A stretch of 60,750 nucleotides of DNA from Leptolyngbya sp. Prado105. Lineage in GTDB: Bacteria; Cyanobacteriota; Cyanobacteriia; Leptolyngbyales; Leptolyngbyaceae. The notes under the pieces were generated by a model. The model saw only the letters and a list, made by a program, of their open reading frames with translations. It had not been told where the DNA came from and did no database searches. Shown here piece after piece: positions 9,418 through 18,219 of this stretch. Position 1 is the first letter of the stretch. Each line of letters starts with the position of its first letter. Made by a program: the position numbers and the translations under genes. Where the stretch lies: assembly GCA_025454375.1 (NCBI GenBank), contig JALOOO010000004.1, forward strand, positions 1 to 60,750. The letters are read 5' to 3'.

Positions 9418-10773
9418 ATGACGACGCGAGGGGGACTCGGATCGATGCTGACGGCAGGACAAACGCTGTACGATCGCTATCAACTCCAAGAGAAATTAGG
9501 ACAGAGTGCTGGACGGCAAACCTGGCTAGCGCTCGATCTCAACACTCAGTCTGAGCCGATTATTCTCAAACTTTTGGCATTTGGCGATGAAATGCAGTGG
9601 GAAGATCTCAAACTCTTTGAGCGAGAATCTCAGATCTTAAGGCAGCTTGATCATCCTCGAATTCCCAAATGTCGAGACTCTTTTTCGATCGACGATCGCA
9701 TTCTCTGGTTTGGTTTGGTGCAGGACTACATCGCAGGGACTTCGCTGAAGCAGTTTATTCAAGATGGGAAAAGATTTACAGAAGAAGAAGTGCGAAAATT
9801 TGCGATCGAGATTCTAGAAATCTTGCAAGATTTGCACCAGCTTAATCCGCCGATTCTGCATCGCGATATCAAGCCGAGCAATTTAATCTTGAGTAAAGAC
9901 GAGCAGATTTATTTAATCGATTTTGGTGCAGTTCAGGATCGTGCGCCCGTTGAAGGTGGAACTTTTACGGTTGTTGGAACTTATGGCTATACGCCGATCG
10001 AGCAGTTTGGGGGTCGAGCCGTTGCGGCTTCCGATCTCTATGCGTTAGGCACCACATTGATTCATCTTTTGACGGGAACTGCACCAGCCGATCTGCCCCA
10101 GCGCTATTTGAGCATACAGTGGCGCGATCGGGTCACCTTAACGCCTACCTTTGCAGATTGGATTGATCGCTTAGCTCACCCCGATGTCGAGCAGCGATTT
10201 CAAACTGCGAATCAAGCGATTCAAGCTTTACAGTTAGCAGACGTATCCTCGTTTCATGCTGTGGAGCGTCCTAAAAATACAAGGGTTCAGCTTCAGCGAT
10301 CGAAAAAACGGCTGGAGATTGTCATCCCGAAGCAAAATCAAGAAGAAGAATCAAATTTTGAACTGTTGGGGTTAATGATGGCAGGTGTTGGACTCCCAGC
10401 TTTGATGTTTGCGCTGCCGATGTTTATGCTGCTGCTCGTTTTGGGGGTGGTAAGTTCAGCCGCTTGGATTTTACTCTTTGCGCTGATGGTGTTTTTAGTC
10501 TTTATTAGCCCATCGTTTCAGAGAACTTATGTCAAGTTCGATCGCAAAGAATTTGTCGTCGAAACTCAGCGATTTCGGGCGATGAGCAATCGGATGACCG
10601 GGGTGACTCGGCATATCCGCGATGTGCGTCGCGATCAGGGCAGAATTACGATTACATCCGGCCCCTATCGCAATGGATATCACCTGCATCAATTTGGAGA
10701 AGAACTGACCGACTTTGAGCAGGCTTGGGTGCTAAAAGAAATTCGATCGTGGTTAAAACTCAAGTCTGATTAA
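9418..10773 (+). CDS. Membrane-anchored serine/threonine protein kinase (Hanks type)
   Basis: 451 aa; ATG 9418, with an alternative ATG ten codons in (MLTAGQTLYDRY) that fits the family better. Kinase domain about 18-275: invariant Lys51 (IILKLLAF), catalytic HRDIKPSN (Asp150), DFG Asp168, and the cyanobacterial activation-loop form GTYGYTPIEQFGG. A linker leads to two transmembrane helices (about 316-343 and 344-366) and a ~85-residue C-terminal cytoplasmic-type domain. No extracellular sensor domain. This is the SpkB/C-like cyanobacterial class; its substrates are unknown. Convergent with the coiled-coil/TPR gene. Confidence 0.9.
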   Translation: MTTRGGLGSMLTAGQTLYDRYQLQEKLGQSAGRQTWLALDLNTQSEPIILKLLAFGDEMQWEDLKLFERESQILRQLDHPRIPKCRDSFSIDDRILWFGLVQDYIAGTSLKQFIQDGKRFTEEEVRKFAIEILEILQDLHQLNPPILHRDIKPSNLILSKDEQIYLIDFGAVQDRAPVEGGTFTVVGTYGYTPIEQFGGRAVAASDLYALGTTLIHLLTGTAPADLPQRYLSIQWRDRVTLTPTFADWIDRLAHPDVEQRFQTANQAIQALQLADVSSFHAVERPKNTRVQLQRSKKRLEIVIPKQNQEEESNFELLGLMMAGVGLPALMFALPMFMLLLVLGVVSSAAWILLFALMVFLVFISPSFQRTYVKFDRKEFVVETQRFRAMSNRMTGVTRHIRDVRRDQGRITITSGPYRNGYHLHQFGEELTDFEQAWVLKEIRSWLKLKSD

Positions 10774-10782
10774 TTTCTCAAC

Positions 10783-13122
10783 CTAAGCTTCTCGAACCAA
10801 TTGCAACTCTGGAGTCTCCACTGTCACAAACCGCTTCCGAAGCTTCTGAATCGCTGCGATCGCATGTTGATGTTTTGCCTGATCGCCCTGCACAGAAAAC
10901 AACCAAGCAGCTTCCTTCAAGTCTCGAATCGCGCCCGTTTTGTCACTGATCTTACTCCGAGCTAAGCCGCGATGAAAGTAAGCAACCGCATTCTTCGCAT
11001 CAATGCAAATCATTGCAGTAAAATCCTCGATCGCACCTAACGGATTCTCAAATTTCATCCGCGCCAGTCCACGCTGAAAATAAGCATTGAGGCAAGCGGG
11101 ATCGACCTGAATTGCATAGCTAAAATCCTCGATCGCATTCTTTTCCTCGCCCATCTGTACCCAGATCACGCCCCGGTTGCAGTAAGCACTACAGTCCTGT
11201 GAGTTACGAATGATCGCTCGATTTAAATCCGCGATCGCTTCTGCTCGATCTCCGAGTTCTAGCTTGATCAAAGCACGATTATTGTAAGCAATATAATGAT
11301 TCGGGTGAGTCTCAAGCACCTTAGAATAATCCTCGATCGCGCCGTGCCGATCTCCCATTTCATAGCGAGTAATCGCCCGGTTTAGATATGAATGAATATC
11401 TTTTGCATCCAAAACAGGCTGATCAAATCGATCAATTAATCCTCGAATCACCGTGCGATTTTGAGTCCGCACCCCTATAGCAAATTCAGGAAATGCAATA
11501 CTTGCAGTCGCAATTGGATGAATCCCCAACACAGCATAGCTTGAATCACAAACGAGGAAATTCTCATTCGTGCCAAGAATTTTGAAGCGGAATTGCTCAG
11601 GATAGTCGCGCTTGAGTTGAGTCAGTTGAAGCAGAATTTGCTTCAGATCGTTCTTCGCGATCGAAGGGGTTTCTCGATCAGAAATGAGTCTTGCTTGTTG
11701 AGGCGTTTGCCCGTCTCCCAAATGCCCCCAGCCGATATCTAATTGTCCCCCTCGATCGAGAAAGGCTTGGCAATTTTGCAAGAGTTCTGCATCTAAAGTC
11801 GCTCGATCGGGATAGGGAAACACAACAATCACACGAGATTGAGCCGAACTCAGTGCCGCTTGTAAGACCGCACGAGTATTGGCAAAGGGATCAGCCTGGG
11901 CTTGCGACAGATCAAAGATTAATTCATAGTCAGATTTTGGAGTACTCGATAGCTCTGAAAGCTGAGATTCAGTCATTTCCAAGCGCGATGTTAAGTACTT
12001 AATTTGATTTTGCAATGCGCCCATGTCTAGTTTTCCGGGCAAGTGCCTCATCCATTCCGCCAGCGTTTTTTGATGGCGATCGAGCGTTTGAGTTTGTTGT
12101 TGCACCCTGTCAAACTGCTCGTTCAAATAGCTCAAATGACCATTGAGCATCGTTTGCATTTCGGTATGCAAGTCTTTGAGGTTATCGCCTTCTTCTAACC
12201 GAGCTTCAAGCTGAGTCATCATGGTTTGTAGCTTCTTGATGTCAATTGCAGGCGAACCGGGATGACCCGTCATAGCCCGAGACGAGAGGGTTTCAATTTG
12301 CTTACGCAAAATAGCATTGACAGATTTGAGCGGTGCAACAGTCTGTTCTAGCGTTTGATGCTGCTGGCGAATTCTTTCAATCTCTGCCATGAGCTTCGCC
12401 ATATCTCGCCTTGAGACTAAATCCCCAACCATTTTGACCAGCCCATCGACTTCCTGTTTCAAAGCAGTCGCATCAAACGGCGAAGGCAAGCTGTTTAACC
12501 GTCGATGAATCTGATGCAGTTCATCCTGCATTAATCTTGGAATCACTTGCTTCTGACTGGTCGAAACATCTGCTAACTTCGATTCCAACTGAGCCACTTC
12601 TGTGCGGAGTGCTGCGATCTCTTTTTCTGTACTTTCGACTCGATTCATCGTTGCCAATCGGTTCAAATACTGAGAAACCGTTGCCATCGATTCTGACAAC
12701 TGCGAGTACTTGGTTTTGAGATAGTCTAATTCTTGCTCAAGCTGCTCATGATTTCGGCTCTCGATCGCACTCAATCGACTTGAGACACTGTGCTGCAATT
12801 GCGCGATCGCACTATCATGACGCTGCTGAATCGCTTTGCGAACACTGGCGAGATCGATGAAGCTTGGCAAGGTGCGAACTTGCTGATCTAAGGCTTTGAT
12901 ATCATGAGATAAGCGCTGATCAAGATGTGCAATGCTCTTGTTTGCAGATTTCAGTGTTTCTTGATCAAAACGGCGACGGTTTGTCACGTTCAAGAGCAAC
13001 AAAAAAGACATGGGAGCGGCAGTAAAAGCAAGCTGTTGATACGCGATCGACGCGACCGTTCCAACCCCTGAGCCAACCAATGCTAAGGATTCTGCCAGGT
13101 TCAACCATCTTCTATCTTTCAT
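10783..13122 (-). CDS. Coiled-coil / PLD-like / TPR protein, membrane-associated
   Basis: 779 aa from ATG 13122 (MKDRRWLNLAESL); an upstream ATG at 13170 adds 16 poorly conserved residues. Order: a hydrophobic hairpin at about 10-45; a long coiled coil (~55-400) of Gln/Leu/Glu heptads; an alpha/beta region (~410-570) resembling the phospholipase-D fold; then four to five TPR units (~585-750; e.g. YNNRALIKLELGDRAEAI). In the PLD-like part the HxKxxxxD signature is degenerate (NENFLVCD, His and Lys both replaced by Asn), so it is probably non-catalytic. Likely a scaffold. Convergent with the kinase, with only 9 bp between stops. Confidence 0.75.
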   Translation of the reverse strand: MKDRRWLNLAESLALVGSGVGTVASIAYQQLAFTAAPMSFLLLLNVTNRRRFDQETLKSANKSIAHLDQRLSHDIKALDQQVRTLPSFIDLASVRKAIQQRHDSAIAQLQHSVSSRLSAIESRNHEQLEQELDYLKTKYSQLSESMATVSQYLNRLATMNRVESTEKEIAALRTEVAQLESKLADVSTSQKQVIPRLMQDELHQIHRRLNSLPSPFDATALKQEVDGLVKMVGDLVSRRDMAKLMAEIERIRQQHQTLEQTVAPLKSVNAILRKQIETLSSRAMTGHPGSPAIDIKKLQTMMTQLEARLEEGDNLKDLHTEMQTMLNGHLSYLNEQFDRVQQQTQTLDRHQKTLAEWMRHLPGKLDMGALQNQIKYLTSRLEMTESQLSELSSTPKSDYELIFDLSQAQADPFANTRAVLQAALSSAQSRVIVVFPYPDRATLDAELLQNCQAFLDRGGQLDIGWGHLGDGQTPQQARLISDRETPSIAKNDLKQILLQLTQLKRDYPEQFRFKILGTNENFLVCDSSYAVLGIHPIATASIAFPEFAIGVRTQNRTVIRGLIDRFDQPVLDAKDIHSYLNRAITRYEMGDRHGAIEDYSKVLETHPNHYIAYNNRALIKLELGDRAEAIADLNRAIIRNSQDCSAYCNRGVIWVQMGEEKNAIEDFSYAIQVDPACLNAYFQRGLARMKFENPLGAIEDFTAMICIDAKNAVAYFHRGLARSKISDKTGAIRDLKEAAWLFSVQGDQAKHQHAIAAIQKLRKRFVTVETPELQLVREA

Positions 13123-13230
13123 TTGTCTATCCGCCCCTGAATAAGTCACTGAGTAATTAAAAGCACACATGCGCTATTGTCTTCTACAGTTGCTGCTTCA
13201 ACAAATCAGGAAATTGGTCGCAAAATTCTT

Positions 13231-13998
13231 ATGACGCTTAAGGCTCTCATTTTTGATGTAGATGGAACGCTTGCGGATACTGAACGAGATGGACATCGCG
13301 TCGCGTTTAACCGTGCTTTTGCGGATTTTGGCTTGGATTGGCATTGGTCGATCGCGCTTTACAATGATCTGCTCGAAGTTGCAGGCGGTAAAGAACGAAT
13401 CCAGCACTATGTCAAGACTTACGGGGCAAGTTTTCCTGCGTCGGATCTGCACCGCTTTGCTGCAAGGCTTCATGCCGCTAAGACAGCACATTATCAGATG
13501 CTGGTGAAAGAGGGATTGATCCCTTTGCGATCGGGGGTGCAGCGATTGCTTCGAGAGTCGCGAGAGGCAGGAATGAGACTCGCGATCGCGACGACGAGCC
13601 GTTTAGATAATGTGATTGCGCTGCTCGAAACGACGCTTTGCCCAGAGAGTCCAGATTGGTTTGAAATCATAGCGGCAGGAGATATTGTGGCGCAGAAAAA
13701 ACCTGCACCGGATATTTACTTATATGTATTGGAGAAATTGAATTTAGCAGCAGAGGATTGTATTGCGATCGAGGATTCTTATCAAGGCTTACAAGCGGCG
13801 CTGCAAGCGAATCTTAAAACGGTCATTACGCTAAATGATTACACCCGCAATCATAATTTTACGGGTGCTACGCTTGTGATTGATCAATTGGGAGAACCGG
13901 ATCAGCCGAGTCAAGTGATTTCAGGAGAACTGAGTCAGAGTTCTTATTTGTCTTTGAAGTCACTTCAAGACCTCTTCGAGCAAAAGGGCACGCAATGA
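13231..13998 (+). CDS. cbbY: HAD-superfamily sugar-phosphate phosphatase, CbbY type
   Basis: 255 aa from ATG 13231; the longer frame from 13177 adds an unconserved leader before the nucleophile motif. HAD motifs: DVDGTLADTE at residues 8-17 (nucleophile Asp8, acid Asp10), motif II in IATTS, Lys in KKPAPDIYLYVLEKL, and IEDSYQGLQAA. This fits the CbbY/CbbZ family, which in photosynthetic organisms dephosphorylates xylulose-1,5-bisphosphate, a misfire product of Rubisco. Phosphoglycolate phosphatase-like activity cannot be excluded. Divergent from the TPR protein, 108 bp apart. Confidence 0.82.
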   Translation: MTLKALIFDVDGTLADTERDGHRVAFNRAFADFGLDWHWSIALYNDLLEVAGGKERIQHYVKTYGASFPASDLHRFAARLHAAKTAHYQMLVKEGLIPLRSGVQRLLRESREAGMRLAIATTSRLDNVIALLETTLCPESPDWFEIIAAGDIVAQKKPAPDIYLYVLEKLNLAAEDCIAIEDSYQGLQAALQANLKTVITLNDYTRNHNFTGATLVIDQLGEPDQPSQVISGELSQSSYLSLKSLQDLFEQKGTQ

Positions 13999-14052
13999 AA
14001 GTTTATTCCCAGTAAATTTTGGGCGAGGGGCGCATATCTGTCTACACCAGAA

Positions 14053-14907
14053 CTACCAATTGCGCCAACCGCCCGTTGATTTTGCTGAGCGATCACTGAC
14101 CAACTTCTGATATTCCTGCGAACTCGCCCAACGATCGATTTCCCGCGCCCGCAATACCGGAACTGGATGCGACAACTGAGCCGTCTGCAACTGCTTCAGC
14201 ATCTCCCCAATCTCTGTCTTACTCACCTCGTCATAAGCCCGCGCTTGAGCAATGAACGCATCAAGATTCAACTGTTTTGCCAACGTTGGAGAGCCTCCCG
14301 TTAGCTTCATCATCACTGACATCGTAATTCGCGGATCTTGAGTTGCGAGTAATGCAGCCCGATCGCAAGTAAACTCGGCACATCTGACCCAATTCATAAT
14401 TTGCGCCTGCAACCCCTGAGTCAGAACGCCACCCATCGGGAGTTGTCCCGCCGCCAAAATCAACAAATTCGCCAAGGTCAAATAAACGCTGTGATCACAT
14501 TTCAAATGCCCTAACTCGTGGGCGATCACAGCTTGAATTTCTTCGAGCGTCAGCAAATCAATCAGCGACGTGTGCATCACAATAAACGGCTGCTTCCCTC
14601 GCATCGCAAAGGTATAAGCGTTCGGGACTGGATGCTGCCGTACATAGAGTTGAGGCACTTCCAAATCGAGAACGCTGCAAGCTTCCACCAAAAGCCGATG
14701 CAACTCTGGAAGCTGCTGTTCGCTGACGAGAATACTTGATGCAATATTTTCAAGATAAAAAAACTGTTCCGCCACATTTCCCAATAGCGATCGAATTGCT
14801 AGATCCAATCCAGGCAACTGTTTCAACGCTTGGGTCGCCTCTAAATCTAGAGGATGACGAAACTGATCTGCTTTTAGCCCAATCAGGGCTGACTTTGAGA
14901 AGGACAT
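14053..14907 (-). CDS. M48-family zinc metalloprotease
   Basis: 284 aa from ATG 14907 (MSFSKSALIG); the longer frame to 14988 has only a weak hydrophobic leader. The zinc motif HELGH is at residues 130-134 with the third ligand Glu178 in RCAEFTCDRA, typical of peptidase family M48 (HtpX/Ste24-like). There is one weak hydrophobic stretch (LANLLILAAGQL) behind the active site. A C-terminal RAREIDRW segment is conserved in this cyanobacterial subgroup. Probably a membrane-associated quality-control protease; the substrate is unknown. Upstream of it, on the same strand, lies murA, 104 bp away. Confidence 0.87.
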   Translation of the reverse strand: MSFSKSALIGLKADQFRHPLDLEATQALKQLPGLDLAIRSLLGNVAEQFFYLENIASSILVSEQQLPELHRLLVEACSVLDLEVPQLYVRQHPVPNAYTFAMRGKQPFIVMHTSLIDLLTLEEIQAVIAHELGHLKCDHSVYLTLANLLILAAGQLPMGGVLTQGLQAQIMNWVRCAEFTCDRAALLATQDPRITMSVMMKLTGGSPTLAKQLNLDAFIAQARAYDEVSKTEIGEMLKQLQTAQLSHPVPVLRAREIDRWASSQEYQKLVSDRSAKSTGGWRNW

Positions 14908-15011
14908 GCTAAGTAGTACAGAATCTCTCAAAGCTAGTATAACGAACTTAAGAATGGGGAGTGGGGAAAGGGAGGGAATGAATCCCAACGCTCCCTATCT
15001 CCCGTCTCTCC

Positions 15012-16397
15012 TCAATTCGCAACCTTAACTGGATTACCCGCAATATCCGTATCTAAGGCACGCTGAATTTTTGCACCCAATCCTCGCAGTTTCGCTTCGA
15101 TGTTGTCATAGCCGCGATCGAGGTGGTTCAACCCTTTCACTGTGGTCATGCCATCGGCAGCTAAGCCTGCAATCACAAGCGCTGCGGAAGCTCTTAGGTC
15201 AGTTCCTTGTACAGGCGCACCAGAAAGCTGAGGAACACCGCGCACGATCGCAATATTGCCTTTCAAGCGAATATCTGCACCCATGCGATTCAGTTCCGCC
15301 ACATGCTGAAGCCGATTCTCAAACAGCGTTTCCGTGATCATGCTGTCTCCTTCTGCCAGGGTCAGCAATGACATAAACGGCGCTTGCAGATCAGTCGGAA
15401 ATCCTGGGAAAGGAAGGGTTTCAATATCCGTTCCTCTGAAGGTTTTTGTCGGAAGAATCCTTACACAATCAGGGGCATCAATTGCGACATGAATGCCAAT
15501 TTCACTCAGTTTCGCGATCGCAGCGCTCAAATGATCCGGCACAACCGGAGATAGGCTAATTTCCGATCGCGTAATCGCACCCGCCATCAAGAAAGTTCCC
15601 GCTTCGATCCGATCTGGGACAACCGAATAATCGACTTCATGCAATTTGGGAACGCCATTGATCACAATCCGGTTGGTTCCTGCGCCTTGAATTTGCGCAC
15701 CCATTGCATTGCAGAAGTCGGCTAAATCGACTACCTCAGGCTCTTGAGCCGCATTCTCAATGATCGTTTCACCCTCGGCTAGGGTTGCTGCCATCATGAT
15801 GTTCTCAGTCGCCCCAACGCTCGGGAAATCGAGATAAATTCTTGCACCTGTCAGACGTTTGCGACTCCCTCGTACATAGGCATTGACGACACCGTGTTCG
15901 ATGATCACTTCTGCACCCAAGGCTTGCAATCCTTTGACATGCAAATCCACGGGGCGATCGCCGATCGAACATCCACCGGGCAAAGGCACTTGAGCTACAC
16001 CGAGTCGGGCAAGTAATGGACCAATGACAAAAAAGCTCGCTCGCAGTTGACTGACAATTTCGTAGGGCGCTTTCGATTGATTGATATTAGACGCATCCAA
16101 ATCAAGAATTCCAGCTTCTCGATCGTGCGCGACTTTCACGCCTAAAGCCGATAGGATTTCGCCAATGCGAGTAATATCGAGCAGTGAAGGGACATTTCGT
16201 AAGCGACAAGTTCCTGAGCAAAGAATCGACCCAGCCATGAGGACAAGGGCGGAATTTTTAGCCCCGCTGATCTTGACATGCCCACTCAGGGGTTGCTTGC
16301 CCCAAATATGCAATACAGAGGAAGTTTCTTCAGGTGAAGAATGGTCATTCGACAAATTGGGCGCGAGAATAATGGGTCTGTCCTCCTGGATCGGCAT
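15012..16397 (-). CDS. murA: UDP-N-acetylglucosamine 1-carboxyvinyltransferase MurA
   Basis: 461 aa from ATG 16397 ([10 protein letters not shown]); a TTG ten codons upstream is also in frame. First committed step of peptidoglycan synthesis: transfer of enolpyruvate from PEP to UDP-GlcNAc in the cytoplasm. Diagnostic features: [15 protein letters not shown] near the N-terminus, the catalytic cysteine Cys143 in [15 protein letters not shown] (the fosfomycin target), FPTDLQAPF and [14 protein letters not shown]. About 40 residues longer at the N-terminus than the E. coli enzyme. The tRNA-Leu gene is divergent upstream. Confidence 0.95.
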   Translation of the reverse strand: MPIQEDRPIILAPNLSNDHSSPEETSSVLHIWGKQPLSGHVKISGAKNSALVLMAGSILCSGTCRLRNVPSLLDITRIGEILSALGVKVAHDREAGILDLDASNINQSKAPYEIVSQLRASFFVIGPLLARLGVAQVPLPGGCSIGDRPVDLHVKGLQALGAEVIIEHGVVNAYVRGSRKRLTGARIYLDFPSVGATENIMMAATLAEGETIIENAAQEPEVVDLADFCNAMGAQIQGAGTNRIVINGVPKLHEVDYSVVPDRIEAGTFLMAGAITRSEISLSPVVPDHLSAAIAKLSEIGIHVAIDAPDCVRILPTKTFRGTDIETLPFPGFPTDLQAPFMSLLTLAEGDSMITETLFENRLQHVAELNRMGADIRLKGNIAIVRGVPQLSGAPVQGTDLRASAALVIAGLAADGMTTVKGLNHLDRGYDNIEAKLRGLGAKIQRALDTDIAGNPVKVAN

Positions 16398-16542
16398 GGT
16401 GATGACTGCTAAGATTTGAGTCTTCAAAGTTGGTTTAGATTCTACCGGAAAGCAGGAAATTGTCCAGCATTACCCCGCGCAGCAAAGCATCGCAACTTGC
16501 ATTTTTTGCATCAATTTAGAAGAATTTAATTCTATAAATAGA

Positions 16543-16571
16543 TTGACAATTTCGATCCAATCCGTGATAAT
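16543..16571 (+). promoter_or_regulatory. Sigma70-type promoter of tRNA-Leu
   Basis: A perfect -35 TTGACA (16543-16548) and a -10 GATAAT (16566-16571) are separated by exactly 17 bp, placing transcription start near 16578, some 15 nt before the mature tRNA. This is the best match to a housekeeping promoter that I see in the window. Confidence 0.85.
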
Positions 16572-16592
16572 TGAAGATTGTGATACATAAAT

Positions 16593-16676
16593 GCGGGACT
16601 GGCGGAATTGGTAGACGCGCTAGATTCAGGTTCTAGTGTTCGCAAGGACTTCCGGGTTCAAGTCCCGGGTTCCGCA
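16593..16676 (+). tRNA. trnL-CAG: tRNA-Leu (anticodon CAG)
   Basis: 84 nt class II tRNA. Acceptor arms GCGGGAC and GTTCCGC pair with one G-U, followed by discriminator A; CCA is not encoded. D-arm GGCGGAATTGGTAGACGCG; anticodon stem CTAGA/TCTAG with loop TTCAGGT giving CAG; a long variable arm (TGTTCGCAAGGACTT region) typical of leucine tRNA; T-arm CCGGGTTCAAGTCCCGG. It has its own promoter upstream and a terminator downstream, so it is a single-gene transcript. Confidence 0.97.
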
Positions 16677-16687
16677 TCTAAAACGAG

Positions 16688-16719
16688 TGGGCTGTTCTCT
16701 TCCGAGACAGTCCATTTTT
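16688..16719 (+). terminator. Rho-independent terminator of tRNA-Leu
   Basis: Arms TGGGCTGTTCTC (16688-16699) and GAGACAGTCCA (16704-16714) form a GC-rich stem with one bulged T and a short loop, directly followed by TTTTT. It lies 11 nt after the tRNA. Confidence 0.8.
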
Positions 16720-16825
16720 AATGTGACTTTGCAAACTTGGTAGATCGAGAAACTACGGAGACTAACTAAACTTATCCTTATGAATCATCTCTAGACTATC
16801 GATAAAGTTTAATCAATCAAGTTCT

Positions 16826-17494
16826 CTATAGCTGCCCAGAGATAGGTTGACAGGTATTCATTCCTGAAGTCGATCGCACTGGGATGGGTTCGTCTCTTTG
16901 CAAGATCTGATGATCGACTCCTAAGGCTCTGACATCACAGATTGCTGTCGCACCGGGTGCAACGAGCAGCAGCATTCCGTCCACGCCTGTGTCGCGTAAA
17001 ACCTTGCCATTATCAAAGGCGACTTCGACGGATGCGACACTCGGAGAAAGGATCTCACCATAAAATACAGTATGTTTTTCCTTCGCTTTAGGTTCAGTGC
17101 GTCCGACGTTGTACTGAATCAGCTTTTTATTCGATTTTCCGGATTTGGATTTTTCAAAGTTCTGGCTGAGAGCGCTACCCGTGCCTGTCAAGTTCCATTC
17201 CATGCCCTGGCGTTTGACCACACGGTAGTTGAGAACAGGCTGAAGGCTCGATTCTTTCTGAAAGGTTGACGCTTCACCAGGACACTGACCTCGCGCGAGA
17301 GCAACAATTCCTTTCTCCCACTTGCGAACGGTGAGTACCTGAAAATCTTTTGCTTCTGCCTTCGATTCCCCTGGGCAGCTAAATGAGCGGCGTAGTATTT
17401 CTTCCGGGGTTGCCGCAACGATCGAGACAGCATTGTATCCAACGGTTCCAAGACAGATCAAACCCACCAAGCCGAACAGCCAGCGACGATTCAT
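16826..17494 (-). CDS. Hypothetical exported or membrane-anchored protein
   Basis: 222 aa. One hydrophobic segment at residues 5-28 (LFGLVGLICLGTVGYNAVSIV) could be a signal anchor. The rest is soluble and beta-rich, with four cysteines after the anchor (FSCPG, RGQCPGE, AICDV, NTCQP) that could form two disulfides outside the membrane. I do not recognise a family. ATG 17494 has GGAACTAAGGAG upstream, a good ribosome-binding site, supporting a real gene. The flanks are the tRNA terminator and a decayed region; no operon partner. Confidence 0.6.
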   Translation of the reverse strand: MNRRWLFGLVGLICLGTVGYNAVSIVAATPEEILRRSFSCPGESKAEAKDFQVLTVRKWEKGIVALARGQCPGEASTFQKESSLQPVLNYRVVKRQGMEWNLTGTGSALSQNFEKSKSGKSNKKLIQYNVGRTEPKAKEKHTVFYGEILSPSVASVEVAFDNGKVLRDTGVDGMLLLVAPGATAICDVRALGVDHQILQRDEPIPVRSTSGMNTCQPISGQL

Positions 17495-17590
17495 GCTCCT
17501 TAGTTCCTTGTGGTGACAAAAACTCAGACAACTCTAGAAATAGTTTGAACGCTTTCGAGTGATCCTATCTCTTTCTATGGGGGAGTTTTA

Positions 17591-17632
17591 GATTTGTTTA
17601 CACTGATTTGTCTACACTGATTTGTTTACACT
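17591..17632. repeat. Three tandem 14-bp direct repeats
   Basis: The unit GATTTGTTTACACT occurs three times head to tail (17591-17604, 17605-17618 with one C for T, 17619-17632). The stop codon of the malate dehydrogenase remnant (17626-17628, minus strand) lies inside the third copy, so the repeats form the 3' flank of that remnant. They may be slipped-strand duplications or binding-site iterons. Confidence 0.85.
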
Positions 17633-17811
17633 GTAGCTGCTAAAAGCTGATTTGCACGATCGAGATTCTGTTGTACGGATGCAGCGGAGATATGAAGTGC
17701 TTTGAGTTCAGATTCGCTGAGCTTGAGTTCCAAAATTTCTTCTATACCTCGACAGCCTAAGCGGCAGGGCACTCCGATAACTGAGCAATTTTGATTAAAA
17801 AGAGCGATCCC
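17626..17811 (-). pseudogene. 3' remnant of a malate/lactate dehydrogenase gene
   Basis: Reading the minus strand, about 52 codons from near 17787 to a TAA at 17628-17626 encode SVIGVPCRLGCRGIEEILEL followed by KLSESELKALHISAASVQQN and a short tail. The IGVP-RLG-GIEEILEL block with the SESELKAL helix is the characteristic C-terminus of NAD-dependent malate/lactate dehydrogenases. The nucleotide- and substrate-binding domains are absent, and the frame is closed upstream by a TGA at the palindrome. The frame is otherwise intact, so the loss looks recent. No start codon is available. Confidence 0.75.
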
Positions 17812-17836
17812 TCAGATCTGAGGGATCGCTCTTTTT
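17797..17836. terminator. 40-bp perfect palindrome / bidirectional terminator
   Basis: AAAAAGAGCGATCCCTCAGA and its exact reverse complement meet without a loop spacer, giving a 40-bp perfect dyad with 5 A on the left and 8 T on the right. On both strands this is a stem followed by a U-run, i.e. a strong intrinsic terminator in either direction. It separates the Uma2 remnant (and ndhO further upstream) from the malate dehydrogenase remnant. Confidence 0.8.
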
Positions 17837-17985
17837 TTTGAATCATATAGAAGTCGCAAGACCAATTCATCTAGCGGGTCAACGCTCCAGTATTCTTGGA
17901 TGTCCAAAACAGCATATTCAGAGCATTTGGCTCGATAGTCTGTAGTTTTGGTCGATTCGCTTACCAGGAATAAGCGACAGCGTTT
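17812..17985 (-). pseudogene. 3' remnant of a Uma2-family (DUF820) gene
   Basis: Minus-strand translation gives VSESTKTTDYRAKCSEYAVL followed by DIQEYWSVDPLDELVLRLLYD, then a TGA at 17812-17814. VSxST-TDYRxK-xEYA-xxIxEYWxVDP is the signature of the second half of Uma2 endonuclease-fold proteins, including the catalytic-region Glu and Lys. The first half is missing: an in-frame TGA lies at 17986-17988 and ndhO ends at 18004. The ~60-codon fragment is too short to be functional. Confidence 0.72.
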
Positions 17986-18003
17986 TCACGTCGCCGAAAC
18001 GCT

Positions 18004-18219
18004 CTATTTGAAGGATTCAAGTTGGTCTTGACGCAACCAGATGTTAGGGGTAGGGACTTTGCCGAATTTGACGAAAGCATAATCGCCTTTAATATCAACA
18101 ACTTCACCCTGCGTTTCAAAAATATAGCTGGGGAAGCGTGGATCACTTGCTTTCGCTTCAACGCTGTCTTCTAATTTTTCGCGCACAACGCGCACCATTT
18201 CGCCTTTCTTAATCGGCAT
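18004..18219 (-). CDS. ndhO: NAD(P)H-quinone oxidoreductase subunit O
   Basis: 71 aa, matching the usual NdhO size. Conserved segments: [20 protein letters not shown] at the N-terminus, [20 protein letters not shown] and [17 protein letters not shown] at the end. A small peripheral subunit of the ferredoxin-dependent NDH-1 complexes on the thylakoid membrane, which serve respiration and cyclic electron flow. Here it is a single-gene unit divergent from the DUF2231/oxidase operon. The 40-bp palindrome ~170 bp downstream is the likely terminator. Confidence 0.93.
   Translation of the reverse strand: MPIKKGEMVRVVREKLEDSVEAKASDPRFPSYIFETQGEVVDIKGDYAFVKFGKVPTPNIWLRQDQLESFK

Noticed and set aside
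14935-15011. G-rich then C-rich stretch between murA and the M48 gene as a terminator
   Set aside because: Pairing is imperfect and there is no T-run on the minus strand.
17961-18161. 66-aa open frame antisense/out of frame over ndhO
   Set aside because: It overlaps ndhO in another frame and shows no family pattern; ndhO is clearly the real gene.
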